The notes beneath the pieces were generated by a model. That model was not told where the DNA came from. It did not search any database and saw only the letters and a list, made by a program, of their open reading frames with translations. Positions 34,560-45,559 of a DNA stretch of 64,000 nucleotides are shown piece by piece; the stretch's first letter is position 1, and every line of letters starts with the position of its first letter. This DNA is from Arion vulgaris. Its lineage: Eukaryota > Mollusca > Gastropoda > Stylommatophora > Arionidae. The position numbers were made by a program, and so were the translations under genes. The stretch spans positions 76,931,865 to 76,995,864 of the forward strand of contig CM036753.1 in assembly GCA_020796225.1 (NCBI GenBank). The letters run 5' to 3'.

Positions 34560-35248
34560 TTAGAGTTTCCTTCCGTCTAGAGCTGTTCATGACAGGTTCT
34601 TCTGAATTTGGTGTACTCATGTAAAGCACATTCAGGTTTTCGTTTTGAACTGTTCATATAAAGATGGAAGCGTTACACTACAGTCATTTTATCAGATACT
34701 AGCTCTTTGTACACACAAGAAAGCCATAGGGATCGGTGACGTCTATCCTGTGATACAGTCCTGTTAAGAGACTTGGTGGGAGATAGTGACCATGCTAGAC
34801 ATCCTAGCATATTCAAGAACCTCGTTGGTTGTTTCTCTGTCACTCAAGGAAATCAGAAGTATATGTTATATACAGTAAATATAAAATAAGTTACACTTCC
34901 AAAGATATTGTGGTGATATATTTGTCTAGATTTTCAACCATACACACTGGAGTAACTAAGCTATATCATTTTCTCTTGATCCTAGACTTTTGCTATAAGC
35001 AAAACCATCGTACGTTTATTAGTTCTAAGCCGCCAGATATTATTGATTTCTTTACATTTTTCATCTTCTTAATATCAAATCAGCAAAATACAAACGATTC
35101 ATTCATTCAATAACTTGTCCTGGGCAGAACTTTGCTATCCCAACATTTGTTCGAAAATTCTCTATCTCATATGTCAGATGCCCCATCTTTGCTGCTGTTA
35201 TACTCAAATAATCAGTCAAATCCTGAATCCATCATCACTTTGGTCTTT
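34560..35248. other. No gene seen
   Basis: There is an open frame at 34,829-35,113 but it shows no domain, splice-site context or homologous motif that I can support. Confidence 0.45.
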
Positions 35249-35249
35249 C

Positions 35250-35512
35250 TTCTTCTCTTCTTCTTTGCGTTCGTTCTTTACGAACAATTTTAATCCCTCT
35301 TTGTGATATGTTTGATCTTTGCCAAGAACCTGTATACCTTGCACATTGGTTTGGTAGGTCCCGAAACGCATAGACTTCTACATGTTTAGGACATGTGCAT
35401 CCGATGTGAGCGAAACCTCCTTAGTCGCCTCTTACGACATGCTTGGCAGATAACAGTGGTTCTATTCTTTAACCCTAAATTTAGCCCCGTAACACTCGGC
35501 TCGGTCTTTTAC
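35250..35512 (-). repeat. SINE B
   Basis: Read on the minus strand it has the SINE B order: GTTAAAGAATAGAACCACTG, CATGTCGTAAGAGGCGACTA, GGATGCACATGTCC, CATAGACTTCTACATG-type text on the plus strand, and a 3' end CGTAAAGAACGAACGC followed by (AAG)n. The best full copy is at 63,355-63,620. Its core CATGTCGTAAGAGGCGACT and its end ATCACAAAG.G..T are shared with SINE A. Confidence 0.75.
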
Positions 35513-35519
35513 CATTGCT

Positions 35520-36938
35520 GGGGTGTCTCTTTCCCTGATGACATTTTTTCTAACCAATAATGTCTTTTCATATTTCAAAAACTTACATTTTCAAATTCTA
35601 ATTTGTAGCATCAACTTTTATTCCATGTTACTGTTAGGTTCATCTAGACATCTTTCCTGTCAGTGACCATGGTGGTCATTGTCTCTATTATATATATCTT
35701 TTGTCTAGCGTCGTGAGTTTTGAGACTATAACCATTGACACTCTGTGGGTTGCTCTCTCATTCCTCCACTACCTGCTCCCATTGCTTCAAACTACCCTGT
35801 CTGATGGTGCTCCACCTTGTCTATGGGTGTCCCGTAGATTAGCGGAAGAAATGAGGCACCTTACATCTCCTTTGTTAGTTACCTCTACCCTGCTACCCTA
35901 ACAAACCATACAGCATACACAAATAAAACTCACTCAAAAACTGAAATGTGAACATTTATTTGAGAATATCTTCCAAATATACAAACATGAGTACAAGTAT
36001 ATAAATAATAATAAGAAAAAACGTTGAAAAATGTAATAAATATTGAACTACGTATACAAGTATGTGTATTGTCTGTGCAAACATAAAACATGGTAAACCA
36101 CTTTTCCATAAAATAAACAAAGACACAGGTAGTAACAAAATTAAACAGTTATAAACACCACGTTAGTTAAACTTAAAATAATAACACATCTACCAGCATC
36201 AGCTTATATATATATGTATATATGTATATAAAATGTGTAAAATTATAAACTGTCAAAATAACAAATAAACAATAGAATATAACACGTGATAGTAGTGTGT
36301 GATAAGTGTAACAGATAAAGACTAGATGAAACCAACCTAACAAGTCAATAAAAATATGAAACAGTTCAAATTAAATGTAAACTAAAACCCTCACAATCTA
36401 TAAAGCTTAACTTATGCCCGAATTGAAAAAATGGGTTGAGGCTGAATTAAATTTTTTTCTATTTTCCCATTTGCAGGTGTATGTACAAATTCAGCTGCAG
36501 TTTCCTTAATTATTAACCGATTTTTATGAGTAATATACCATTTTGTAGGTAAATGAATTTTCTTTAAAATAGATCTAAAAGAAACACACAGTGGCGATCA
36601 TAGCGGTTGATGTGAGTCAATCAGATGTTTGGGGGGGATTGAGGATATTTAGTATGAAAGTCCCTTCCTGATTTGTTAATTTGTAAAACATTGAAATTAA
36701 AATGATATTTAAGAAAGAGAAAAATCAATGGGAGAAACAAATTAAACTCAACATTAATACTCGAGCAACATCTTGGATACGAATTTATATTTGTTCTCCA
36801 TCAGACTAAAATATAAAGCGCTTTCTCTTAACTAACAAAATCACTCAAAAATCCCGAATAGTAACTTGTAAAATAGTTATAGTAGAGAGAACGATAAAGA
36901 AGAAAAGACATGAAGTTCTAGTGATGGTAATATAAAAA
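35520..36938. other. No gene seen
   Basis: AT-rich sequence. A short (TA)n-like stretch is at 36,205-36,230. Open frames at 35.7-35.9 and 35.96-36.14 kb lack recognisable features. Confidence 0.45.
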
Positions 36939-36939
36939 C

Positions 36940-37035
36940 CATTAATATCAATTATTTTACATAACAGTAACATAATATCAATTATTTTACATAACAGTAA
37001 CATAATATCAATTATTTTACATAACAGTAACATTA
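36940..37035 (-). repeat. Tandem repeat, 30 bp, 3 units
   Basis: AATATCAATTATTTTACATA then ACAGTAACAT is repeated three times exactly. It yields the apparent CKIIDIMLL repeat on the minus strand, which is not a protein signal. Confidence 0.9.
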
Positions 37036-37039
37036 AAAC

Positions 37040-39645
37040 TAAATGTGTAAAATATAAAACCTGCCGTCGTGTAAATATTAATGAAATACTGTCCAATAAA
37101 ATAGATCAGAAATATTTTACATTTATAAATTGAATAATAAACGAAATGAGTAAGTTTAGAAATCAAGAAATAACAAATTAAATAATATATAAACAGATCT
37201 TATATGTCTTGATTTTCCAGTTGATTTGAATCTATTCTAAAGCTTAAAGCAGCTTTGATCTTATGTGTAAATAAATAAATATCAAATCTAATATAATTAT
37301 ACTCAAATTCACTTCAAAGATGGTGGGTATCAAGGTTCGATTAGTTATTTTATTTTTATTGTAGTTGAAATTATAAAATCAATGCAAAATCAACGTAAAA
37401 GTGGTGACCTAGAAATGGTGTTCTTGAAAATCGCTGACACTTCATGTGGCTTCACGACTTCATATAATTATGAAATATCACACAATTAAATAAATTGACT
37501 TATTACAATAGTCAAACAATAATAATAAACATTATTTCAACACATTCAGATCATCTATCTGTTAATAATATAAACATAATTTGTCAACATCATTACATAC
37601 ATCTATAAATTAATGAATACCAAACGTATAATTTAATTATATATATTAATTACATAGTACCATAACTTGTATTAACGAAACTATATATTAAACATATCCT
37701 CTTAGTTAATGAGCAATATTTATATTTGATAATACATTTTCTTGATTGAATGCACAATCATAGTTGTCTTTATATATATATATATATATATATATATTTA
37801 CTACTCTATATCATCATTTAACAATATTGACTATTATTGATAATAAACTATGCAAAGATTTTGAATTTTAAAGTGCTTTCAAAATAAGGATAGAAGATGT
37901 TGTAATAAATTATCGATGTCAATGTTTTCTAAAATTCATTCCTCTTTCATACGCTGGAAATTGTATTTGACAGTGCATTGTTCCATGGAACCGTAGTGCA
38001 TCTATAGTCCATGTGATACGTCCCTGGCGCCTTTTTATATTCTCCAGCTTAACGTTAATCGAGAATTTAATCCAAAATTGGTTTCTCCATAACACATATT
38101 ATTAATGGTAGCTCAATATTTTCCAAATTGTAGTCAGGATTAAGTTTCATCCGTGCTGCAAATTGATTCATGTTACTAATAAATATGTTCTATCAGTACC
38201 TATTAAGGAATCTATTCGGTGGATCATTGTAGATCCGAAGACTCAAAGTTACTAGTCAATGGCAAATTAAAATTAAAAAAGAGTTGATTAGAAATCTATT
38301 ATTCAATGTTGTTTTCGAAAGACATAACTGTCTATTCATTACATAAAGTGTTGCGCTAATTCATCAGCTTGTTTCCAGGCCAGTGAGTCTAAATAACATA
38401 TATACTATTTTAAGTAGTCTTCAATGAACTGTCTAAGTCAGTCTTTTTGTGTTGTACACTTAAATGATTTCATATTTAAAATGTTTGATACATTTGGCTC
38501 GTATCGATTGTGTTCTTTGCTACATTGATGATATCTTTCGCTCTTATTTGTGCAAATGGTTCCTATTATCACTTTTTCATCGGTAATCATCTATTATCGA
38601 AGATGGTGAATGATGCATCAGAAGCGCATGGTGGACTTCTTCTGTTTGTTTTAATTTCCTTATTCGACAAAGTAGCAAAGGGAAGGGATCATTTTTCAGA
38701 TCGACTGGGTGCAAACACGAGTCCATTGTGGATCATATCCTGTAATCATTTTGACTAAAATATCTTATGTCTTCAATGATTTACGAAACGAAATTTCTGG
38801 TATCTCTTTCAAAGTTTATCAATTATTTTTCTACTTCTGCCTTACTTTTATAACTGTTTGGTAACAGACATAATAGCATTATTTATTATTATTTCAAAGA
38901 CATATCTCTGTCGCTTTCAATGTATTCTGCCGCTAATTCATTTGTTATAATTCACTTTCCGATTAGATTAGTATTTGACCACTAAGGTTGTCTCAATGTA
39001 TGTAAGTTGCATGCTATCAAATCATCGACTATTTTATTGATGTTCTTGTTGCAGTTAGATCTCTTTGTCAGTAAACTCGTAACTGCTCATTGCCAGCTTG
39101 TTTCTATAATTCCACCTTGATAAGGCTGCTTTACAACGATACATTCATTTCAAGATTTTAATTGGTGTTCTTGTATTCATCCTCAATTTAACAATGCAAT
39201 GTTAATTTCTGATATGCAATGCATGTCTATGTGGATGCGATGTGGATCCTCGATAAGGATTGGATAGCAAAATATATACACTGGTACAAATTAAAATATA
39301 AAAAAAAAAAAGTTTCATTAGAAATCACAATTATATGTTATCTCCATTAGACAAAGCTAACCAATTCTCATTTAAATTAAAAGTGATTGAGCAATAGAAG
39401 ATCAGATAGCTAAAATAACTGGGCATTATTAAGGAAATGATATGGATGGGAATTAGTTATGTCAGTTTTCATGACATTGATAACAGATTCTCGATATCTG
39501 TTCAGATAATGATTTTATATGAATTAGAATTGAAAGATGGACTTGACGAAAATAAAGTAGATGCAGATCATTTTAATTTAATTCCTGGGGAAGCATGATA
39601 CATCTTATAGTGAATAAATAGGATTTCTAAATTAAATCCTGAGGT
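37040..39645. other. No gene seen; possible 3' UTR of the minus-strand gene
   Basis: AT-rich sequence with a (TA)n run near 37,771-37,797. The 39.0-39.6 kb part lies just downstream of the stop codon of the minus-strand gene and may be its 3' UTR; TTTAAT (ATTAAA on the minus strand) near 39,573 is a candidate polyadenylation signal. The frame at 38,510-38,758 has no supporting motif. Confidence 0.4.
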
Positions 39646-39903
39646 TTACATCGGTGCGATATGATATAGTGAACTAAGGTGACAACTGGTTTTAATATAC
39701 GAATCTGACATAAATGATGTGCTGACCCAACTTGTTTTAATACTATCTAATCTCGCAATATAACGGTTAGCAAAATTGCGACGGCAGAAACGTTCTTTCC
39801 TGAGCATACGCTGGAGTACCATGTACGCCCTCATTGAGGAATCAAAGCCTTGTATAATATTATTGTACTTGATCAGCTCTAGATAGAGATCTTCAATACT
39901 AAT
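39646..39903 (-). CDS. Last exon of an unrecognised host gene
   Basis: The minus strand has a strong 3' splice site (TTCTTCTATTTTCTGTATTC then TCAG) just before 39,903. An open phase-0 frame of 85 codons follows, stopping with TAA at 39,646-39,648. It begins ISIEDLYLELIKYNNIIQGF, continues MVLQRMLRKERFCRRNFANR, and looks alpha-helical and basic. It joins in phase with the exons at 41,020-41,079 and 43,016-43,158. There is no convincing donor before the stop, so it is taken as the terminal exon. I do not recognise the protein. The codon pattern, splice site and phase together make a real exon likely. Confidence 0.65.
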   Translation of the reverse strand: MSIEDLYLELIKYNNIIQGFDSSMRAYMVLQRMLRKERFCRRNFANRYIARLDSIKTSWVSTSFMSDSYIKTSCHLSSLYHIAPM

Positions 39904-40034
39904 CTGAGAATACAGAAAATAGAAGAAATCTATTAGTGAATTGAGATGACAAATATATAGATAAACAGTGATAGCGACATGTCAGCTGTGACATATGACA
40001 TCATATCGAATCATTGTTTGTTGCATTCTGCTAC

Positions 40035-40310
40035 ACACACACACTTACATATATTATGCCTTCGTTACACCTCCCTCCCCCAATCCTCCCCTCCTTTCCA
40101 TCCATCTTCCTGAAAGCATAGGATATCGACCATAGTTCTCTAACTAATCTTGTTATTAGTAAACCCTCTCCATGCTTTCCCAACTTGATGTCTTTTTGTT
40201 TGATGTCTTTGTCAAATGCTCTTATTCGTGTGTTCCTCGGTCTGTCTTTCTTAGGTTTGCCCTGTGTGTTCCAATTCAGTGCATGCCTCGCAATGTTAAC
40301 AAACACGTAC
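40035..40310 (-). pseudogene. LINE ORF2 C-terminal end in an intron
   Basis: The minus frame reads ARHALNWNTQGKPKKDRPRN, then RAFDKDIKQKDIKLGK and ELWSISYAF. It resembles the QALxWxPQGKRKRGRPRxTWRR tail of LINE proteins. It lies in the intron between the last two exons of the minus-strand gene, on the same strand as the gene. A (TA)n run at 40,317-40,335 borders it. Confidence 0.75.
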
Positions 40311-40599
40311 ATGTACATATATATATATATATATTGGTTTAATTTTTGTGTGATTCTATTATTGTACTTTTATACGTTTGACTATATAAATTTGTTATTT
40401 ACCATATGGTCTACAATGCTGAGTCTGCGCCAGGTTCTCCAGTCAGTAGTGTTGGGGTCAGAAAATCGTTTTTAGTAAGGGTGAATAGTGAACATTCGTC
40501 AACTGTTGATTATCCGTAGAATACACAAGTCAACACCCCACCCCCTTTCCTTTCCTCCGAGGGTTGTAGATTGAAAACAGTGACCTCGAAGTCAAAGGG

Positions 40600-40960
40600 T
40601 AACGGTGCTCTGGTCATTAAAAGACGAAGATGGAGATGGATTGGGAATGTGTAGTCGTTTGGCAGTAGAAGCATTGGCTAGGACAGACCTCGAATATACA
40701 GCACACGAGAAGAGGGTCTGGATGTTTAATGTAAACATAGAGAATTGAAAGACTGTGACTTGACGAAGAAACTAACTAGTAGAATGGCGACAGAGCGGCA
40801 ACAATGGAAATCTCTTGGGGATAGCATGACATACCAAACGGAACAAGAAGATGATATAAATAGATTATCGAAATGTAAATCTGAAGAAGAAAAACATAAG
40901 AAAGTTGTATTGTCAGTGCAACTTAAAGGTGAGCAACTGGTTGTTTTAAAAATATAGAAG
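40600..40960 (+). pseudogene. Degenerate LINE ORF2 C-terminal end
   Basis: IKRRRWRWIGN, then ATERQQWKSLGDSM and a TKKL-type stretch correspond to RRRRWRWFGH and AAERQQWKSLVEAL in the copy at 19,800-20,095. Several frames are used. It sits in the same intron, antisense to the gene. Confidence 0.7.
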
Positions 40961-41019
40961 TCGAAAATGTAATAAATGATGTTGTAGAGAAACCAACAAA
41001 TATCTCATCAAATACTTAC

Positions 41020-41079
41020 CACATTCTGAGAGTCTCGAAGATTAAAGGCGGCTTCATTGACTGCAATCTGTTCATTTCT
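41020..41079 (-). CDS. Internal 60-nt exon of the unrecognised host gene
   Basis: On the minus strand: acceptor TTGGTCCTCAG just before 41,079, an exon of exactly 20 codons (RNEQIAVNEAAFNLRDSQNV), then the consensus donor GTAAGTAT at 41,012-41,019. It starts and ends in phase 0, matching the donor phase of the 43.0-kb exon and the start of the terminal exon. No stop occurs in this frame. Confidence 0.7.
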
Positions 41080-41084
41080 CTGAG

Positions 41085-41625
41085 GACCAACATATATTAA
41101 TCAGTTATGAAAAACTTACACCGACACATCTTTATACCACTATTCTGACTGTATTCTAGCTGATATCATTCTACGCGCACTCTGTACACGTACATGAACA
41201 TATTTAATGAACTATACAGAGTGAAATGTTTGAGATATAATGTAAGTCAAAACATAAAGACTGTCTTACGCAGAATTAGATCATTAAGAAATTAATCATT
41301 TGTACCAGTATGTGCACAGTACACTACATTAAGTGCAGTAATTTAGGTAATAGTTTATACCTGGACATAAACACTAAACTACTACTTGGAGCAAGATGTG
41401 CATGATCCAATCCTCTTAGCTACATTAACTAAGTTAGAGTGTACCATAATATGGTTGTAAATATATGTTTCTACATATAACGAGCTGCAAATAGAAATTG
41501 CTTTTTGATGTGTTAATTTAATTTCTTAAAACTTTATCATGGCTACTGTGTTATTTTGTGTAATAAATTTAAAGCTCCTTAAATTATCTGTAAGGCGTTA
41601 TTTTATTTTAGTCTCGAAAAATAAT
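41085..41625. other. Intron sequence, no other feature
   Basis: AT-rich sequence between the second and third recognised exons. The only long frame (41,539-41,751, +) ends inside the SINE fragment and has no motif. Confidence 0.45.
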
Positions 41626-41629
41626 GGAA

Positions 41630-41800
41630 ATCTTCTTCTTCTTTGCGTTCGTTCTTTACGACCAATTTTAATCACTCTTTGTGATATGTTTGATCATTGC
41701 CAAGAAAGTGTATACGTTGCACATTGGTTTGGTAGGCCCCTAAAGGCATAGACTTCTGCACGTTTAGGACATGTGCATCCGATGTCAACCAAATATTAGA
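41630..41800 (-). repeat. SINE B, truncated
   Basis: It contains the 3' half of SINE B: GCGTTCGTTCTTTACGACCA, ATCACTCTTTGTGATATGTT, GATCATTGCCAAG and TTGCACATTGGTTTGGTAGG, ending at GGACATGTGCATCCGATGT. The head and core are missing, as expected of a 5' truncated copy. It is intronic. Confidence 0.75.
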
Positions 41801-41849
41801 AATAAAGAAGAAACAATGCTCATGAATAAAAAAAACTTGATGCATATTT

Positions 41850-41910
41850 TTATATAACTTACTTCATACAAACAGTATACATATTTTTATATAACTTAAT
41901 TCATACAAAC
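41850..41910. repeat. Two-unit duplication, about 38 bp
   Basis: CATATTTTTATATAACTTA then TTCATACAAACA occurs twice, back to back. It is a local duplication in intron sequence. Confidence 0.7.
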
Positions 41911-42334
41911 AATCTATAACTTTGACAGTTCTAAAATAATAAATGAGTAGTTTGAGAATTCTCTTCACAGCAAAAGAAAAATTATCGTAGGAGAGTCCAA
42001 TTGTTCCCATGATAAGAGAAATATTGTCAATGATATCGCAGAAATTATACTTAGCGTAATGCATTTGCGAGTTAAATGTATACCTTGACTTAGTATAATA
42101 AACGTTACATTCAATATCAACAGTTTATCCTGACCAAATGTTCATGTTTTGTCATTCTATAAAATGAATATGCAAGCCTAATATGAAATCTAAACAATAT
42201 ATAATTGCTACTATAACAAATATAAGCTATATGAAGTACATCTATCCTGTCTTGAGAGGACGAGACTTCCGATTGTATCAAGTGGAGTTGAACTCAAACC
42301 ATAACGTAAGCTTAGTTTTTTTTTTTAAAAAGGA

Positions 42335-42540
42335 AAGAAACCCTTTTTCATATCTCGAGGTAATTTTTTTTAATACAGTGCTAGGTTCGTATTTTTTGTT
42401 TACCGTCGTCACACGTTGAGTGTGTTTTCATGTAACCAATCGAGGCTAGGTCGACCTTAGAGCCGTTACGGTCAAAAAAATATTCCACAACCACTATGGA
42501 ATTGAACCCCTAACACGCGCATGGTGAAGTAAAACTCCCG
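42335..42540 (-). repeat. SINE C, decayed copy
   Basis: It has the same order as 31,371-31,636: the end AGAAACCCTTTTTCATATCT, TACAGTGCTAGGTTCGTATT, TTGTTTACCGTCG.CACACG, CGAGGCTAGGTCGACCTTAG, AGCCGTTACGGTC and box B complement GGAATTGAACCCC. The head is damaged. It is intronic to the minus-strand gene. Confidence 0.7.
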
Positions 42541-42765
42541 TTACATACAAAAACAAAATGAGAATATGTTGCAAGAAACACCTAGATAGACACACGTAAC
42601 GGTTACAAATCTGTAATTTCTAGAGCTAGGTGGACATTATACTACCGTATGTCGTGACAGAAGATGGGAATACTACAACTAACAATATGGTTTTTATGTG
42701 ACTTCTATTGCTCTTTGTCAATCACTTTGTACGTGGGCGTGTACACATATTTATATATTTCAGGG

Positions 42766-42952
42766 ACAGAGAGAGAGAGAGAAAGAGAGAGAGATTAGAA
42801 TTAAACATAAGAAAGTGAGGACGTGTAAATGCACTAAAACTACACGCATTTAAGAAAAATACATACAAATTTAATAATATCATACGCCAGTAGTATGCAT
42901 ACAGTCGCAAATAAAGACACTGATTATATAAATATATATATATATATATATA
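42766..42952. repeat. (GA)n and (TA)n microsatellites
   Basis: A GA-rich run is at about 42,768-42,795 and a TA run at about 42,928-42,951, with unique sequence between them. Confidence 0.85.
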
Positions 42953-43015
42953 ACTCCTTGAAGTTCGTCTAAATTACATCATGGTTTTTGTTCACAAACT
43001 AGCCAGCTCACTTAC

Positions 43016-43158
43016 CACCAGCGCGTATAGATATCTATTGTAGGTGGCACAATATCTGATATAGATGCATACATTGTTTTTCCAGTCAGTGTCTTGTTCA
43101 CACAGTTCGCTAGCTAGCACCAGAGATCTGGCAGTAACCACAATCAGACAGACGGAAA
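43016..43158 (-). CDS. Internal 143-nt exon of the unrecognised host gene
   Basis: On the minus strand: acceptor AACATCCTCAG just before 43,158, then an exon whose only open frame starts with two bases finishing a codon and continues for 47 codons. It reads SVCLIVVTARSLVLASELCE, QDTDWKNNVCIYIRYCATYN, RYLYALV, then the consensus donor GTAAGTGAG at 43,007-43,015. It ends in phase 0, as the next exon requires. The first 15 or so residues are hydrophobic and four cysteines are present. The family is not recognised. The frame has no stop and both splice sites are strong, so a real exon is the best reading. Confidence 0.68.
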
Positions 43159-43164
43159 CTGAGG

Positions 43165-43960
43165 ATGTTAACAGGTTTACACTTATTGAATACAGGTTAC
43201 TTAAAAAATAATCAAACTGATATATATCGGTTGTTATTTGAAATTACATGTATTTTTTCTCATAGCAAATAATTGTTCTAATTTTTGTCTATGACTTTAG
43301 GAATAAATAAGCTGTGACGACCTCCCATGTCGTTTATCAGATCAAACACCAAGCTACAGTACCTCAATAGATGTGGTATTATAAAAGTGTGTTTTATGTT
43401 CGTACAATCGTATCATTAACCTATCTGTGCAAATGTGTGTCCTACTGAACAATATTTACACACGTTTTGGAGGATATAGTTAATGTTAACAACTTAAATC
43501 TGTATTTTACAAATATGTTATTGTTTAAACTGCAATGGCAATATTGGCATAGTGTAAAATTATTAGATTCCGTTAGAAACACTGAATTGAGGAACTAAAT
43601 TAAATCTTGGTGATAAGTAGCCGCATTATGTTTCATTGGAAACGGAAAGAGGGAAGTTGGATATGTATATCTAGATAATTGTTTTACCAAATGATATGTG
43701 TTCAGTTATTCCGAGAAAAATTAAAGCAAGCCCATATGTGTGTAATATGTAATTTATGTAATTAATATAATTTGTTTTATCTCTGTCACACACTTTTGTT
43801 ACAGTAGTAACAAATATAATGTATCGTATCGATAATAAATTGATGTAGTAATTGTTAGCACCAGCTCACGCTGTTTGAAAACAAGAGTGTTACAATTACA
43901 ATTCAATGGAAGATTATGTATATTTATATATTATATCAATCTATAGAGAAAGCTCATTCT
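43165..43960. other. No gene seen; probable intron
   Basis: AT-rich sequence upstream of the recognised exon. I found no further exon with good splice sites. Confidence 0.4.
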
Positions 43961-43964
43961 CAAG

Positions 43965-44155
43965 AGAAGAAATAGGTAGTCATCATTTGTCTGAGAACAT
44001 GAGAATTGAGTGAAAATAAAGCACATGGTGACAACCAGTAAAATCAGCTCAGAATGAGACAGAAAGAAACACATCTTGATAGACTAACTTCATGACAGAT
44101 ACAAATGTTAACATCCTAACCGATAGTTTGTACTCGATACAAACATTTGTGGATC
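43965..44155 (+). pseudogene. Decayed LINE C-terminal end
   Basis: CACATGGTGACAACCAGTAA, then GACAGAAAGAAACAC, TTGATAGACTAACTTCATG and CAAACATTTGTGGATC correspond to HLVTTGK, GRQREK, DGLTSW and DLWRDMI of the copies at 20.5 and 47.9 kb. Stops and shifts throughout. It ends where the next LINE begins. Confidence 0.6.
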
Positions 44156-45555
44156 GTAACAATAGCATGGCTGACCAGAATTTTTAACATAGCCTGGGAG
44201 GCACAAGAGGCTCAAGATGACTGGCAGAGAGCTATTATAGTCCCAATATGGAAGAACAAAGGAGACAAAAGAGAGTGTGAAACATACAGGGTATCTCTCT
44301 TTTGAGCCATATAGGAAAAATGTTTGCAAAAATATTGGAGCGAAGAGCAAGACATATATTAGAGCCCCAGTTAAGCAATAGTCAGTTTGGGTTTAGGAGG
44401 GGTAAGAGCTGCACAGACGCAATATTTACACTAAGACAGATCTGCGAACAAACAATTGAATACAATCAAAGCAAACAGCTTATATTTATAGACCAAGAAA
44501 AGGCATTTGATAGAGTAAACAGGTGCAAACTATGGAAGATCCTTGAAGAATATGGCGTCCAGGGACAACTATTAGGTAATATCATGGCCTTATATCAAGA
44601 TAGCCAGAGTACAGTAAGAACAACAGAAGGAATGACCGACTGGTTCTCCATTACATCAGGTGTTAGACAAGGTTGTGTCCTCTCACCACTACTCTTTATT
44701 GCATATATGGATAAAATAACTCAAGAGTCAAATTCAGATAATGATGAAATAAAAGAACTGCTGTTTGCAGATGATCAGTGCCTGATACATCAAAATGAAC
44801 AAGATCTACAACATCATATTGACACTTTGAACAAAAATTGTGTAAAACATGACATGAAAATCAACAACACTAAAACAGAAATAATGAATATGGGAAGAAA
44901 ACATAATAATCTAGACATCCATGTCAATGGCACTAAAATAAACCAAGTGAAAGAATTCAAATACTTAGGAAGCATATTCACAGAAGACGGAAAACTGGAT
45001 AGAGAGATAGAGGCTAGAGTACAAAAAGCAAATGCTGTAACCTACCAGCTAGCCCCATTGTTAAGGCACCCAAAATTTCACAGGCAGCTAAGCAACAGAT
45101 GATCAACAGCATTTTTATACCTACTTTGTGTTACCAGAGCCAAACATGGACATTGAGCAAAGCGCAGTCACAAAAAATAACTACATGTGAAATGCGTTGC
45201 CTGCGAAAAGTTACCAACAACACAAGAAAAGACAGAATCACCAACATCAGCATAAGAAAGAAAGTTGGCACAAAACCGTGCTTGAATTACATAGATAAAC
45301 AAAGAATGAAGTGGTTTGGCCACTTAATAAGAATGCATCCAAACTCCACAGTATACAGAGTCTTCTACAACAGAACATCGGGAAAGAAGGCAAGAGGAAG
45401 ACCACGGAAAAGATGGTTAGATGGCGTAGCAGAATCCTGTGAAAGAGCAAAGATAACAATCACACAAGCCACCAGAACAGCGCAAGACAAAAACAGAAAA
45501 CCACGACACTGGGCAACAACCCGTTAGCAGTGTGACGACAAAAGAAGAAGAAGAA
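44155..45555 (+). mobile_element. LINE with long reverse transcriptase ORF, 3' complete
   Basis: This is the best RT copy in the window. The forward strand reads WQRAIIVPIWKNKGDKRECE, then after a one-base frameshift near 44,292 SHIGKMFAKILERRARHILE, FGFRRGKSCTDAIFTLRQIC, FIDQEKAFDRVNRCKLWKIL, GVRQGCVLSPLLFIAYM, and LLFADDQCLIHQNEQDLQ. The last has FADD, and its first D is the catalytic aspartate. Next come KEFKYLGSIFTEDGKLDREI and, after another frame change at 45,100, QRMKWFGHLIRMHPN and GKKARGRPRKRWLDG, ending at TAG 45,525-45,527. The 3' end is a (GAA)n-like tail at 45,538-45,555. The endonuclease half is missing. Confidence 0.9.
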
Positions 45556-45559
45556 ACCG

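Noticed and set aside
38510..38758. 82-codon plus-strand frame with a hydrophobic start
   Set aside because: No splice sites, repeat partner or family motif, and AT-rich intergenic context.
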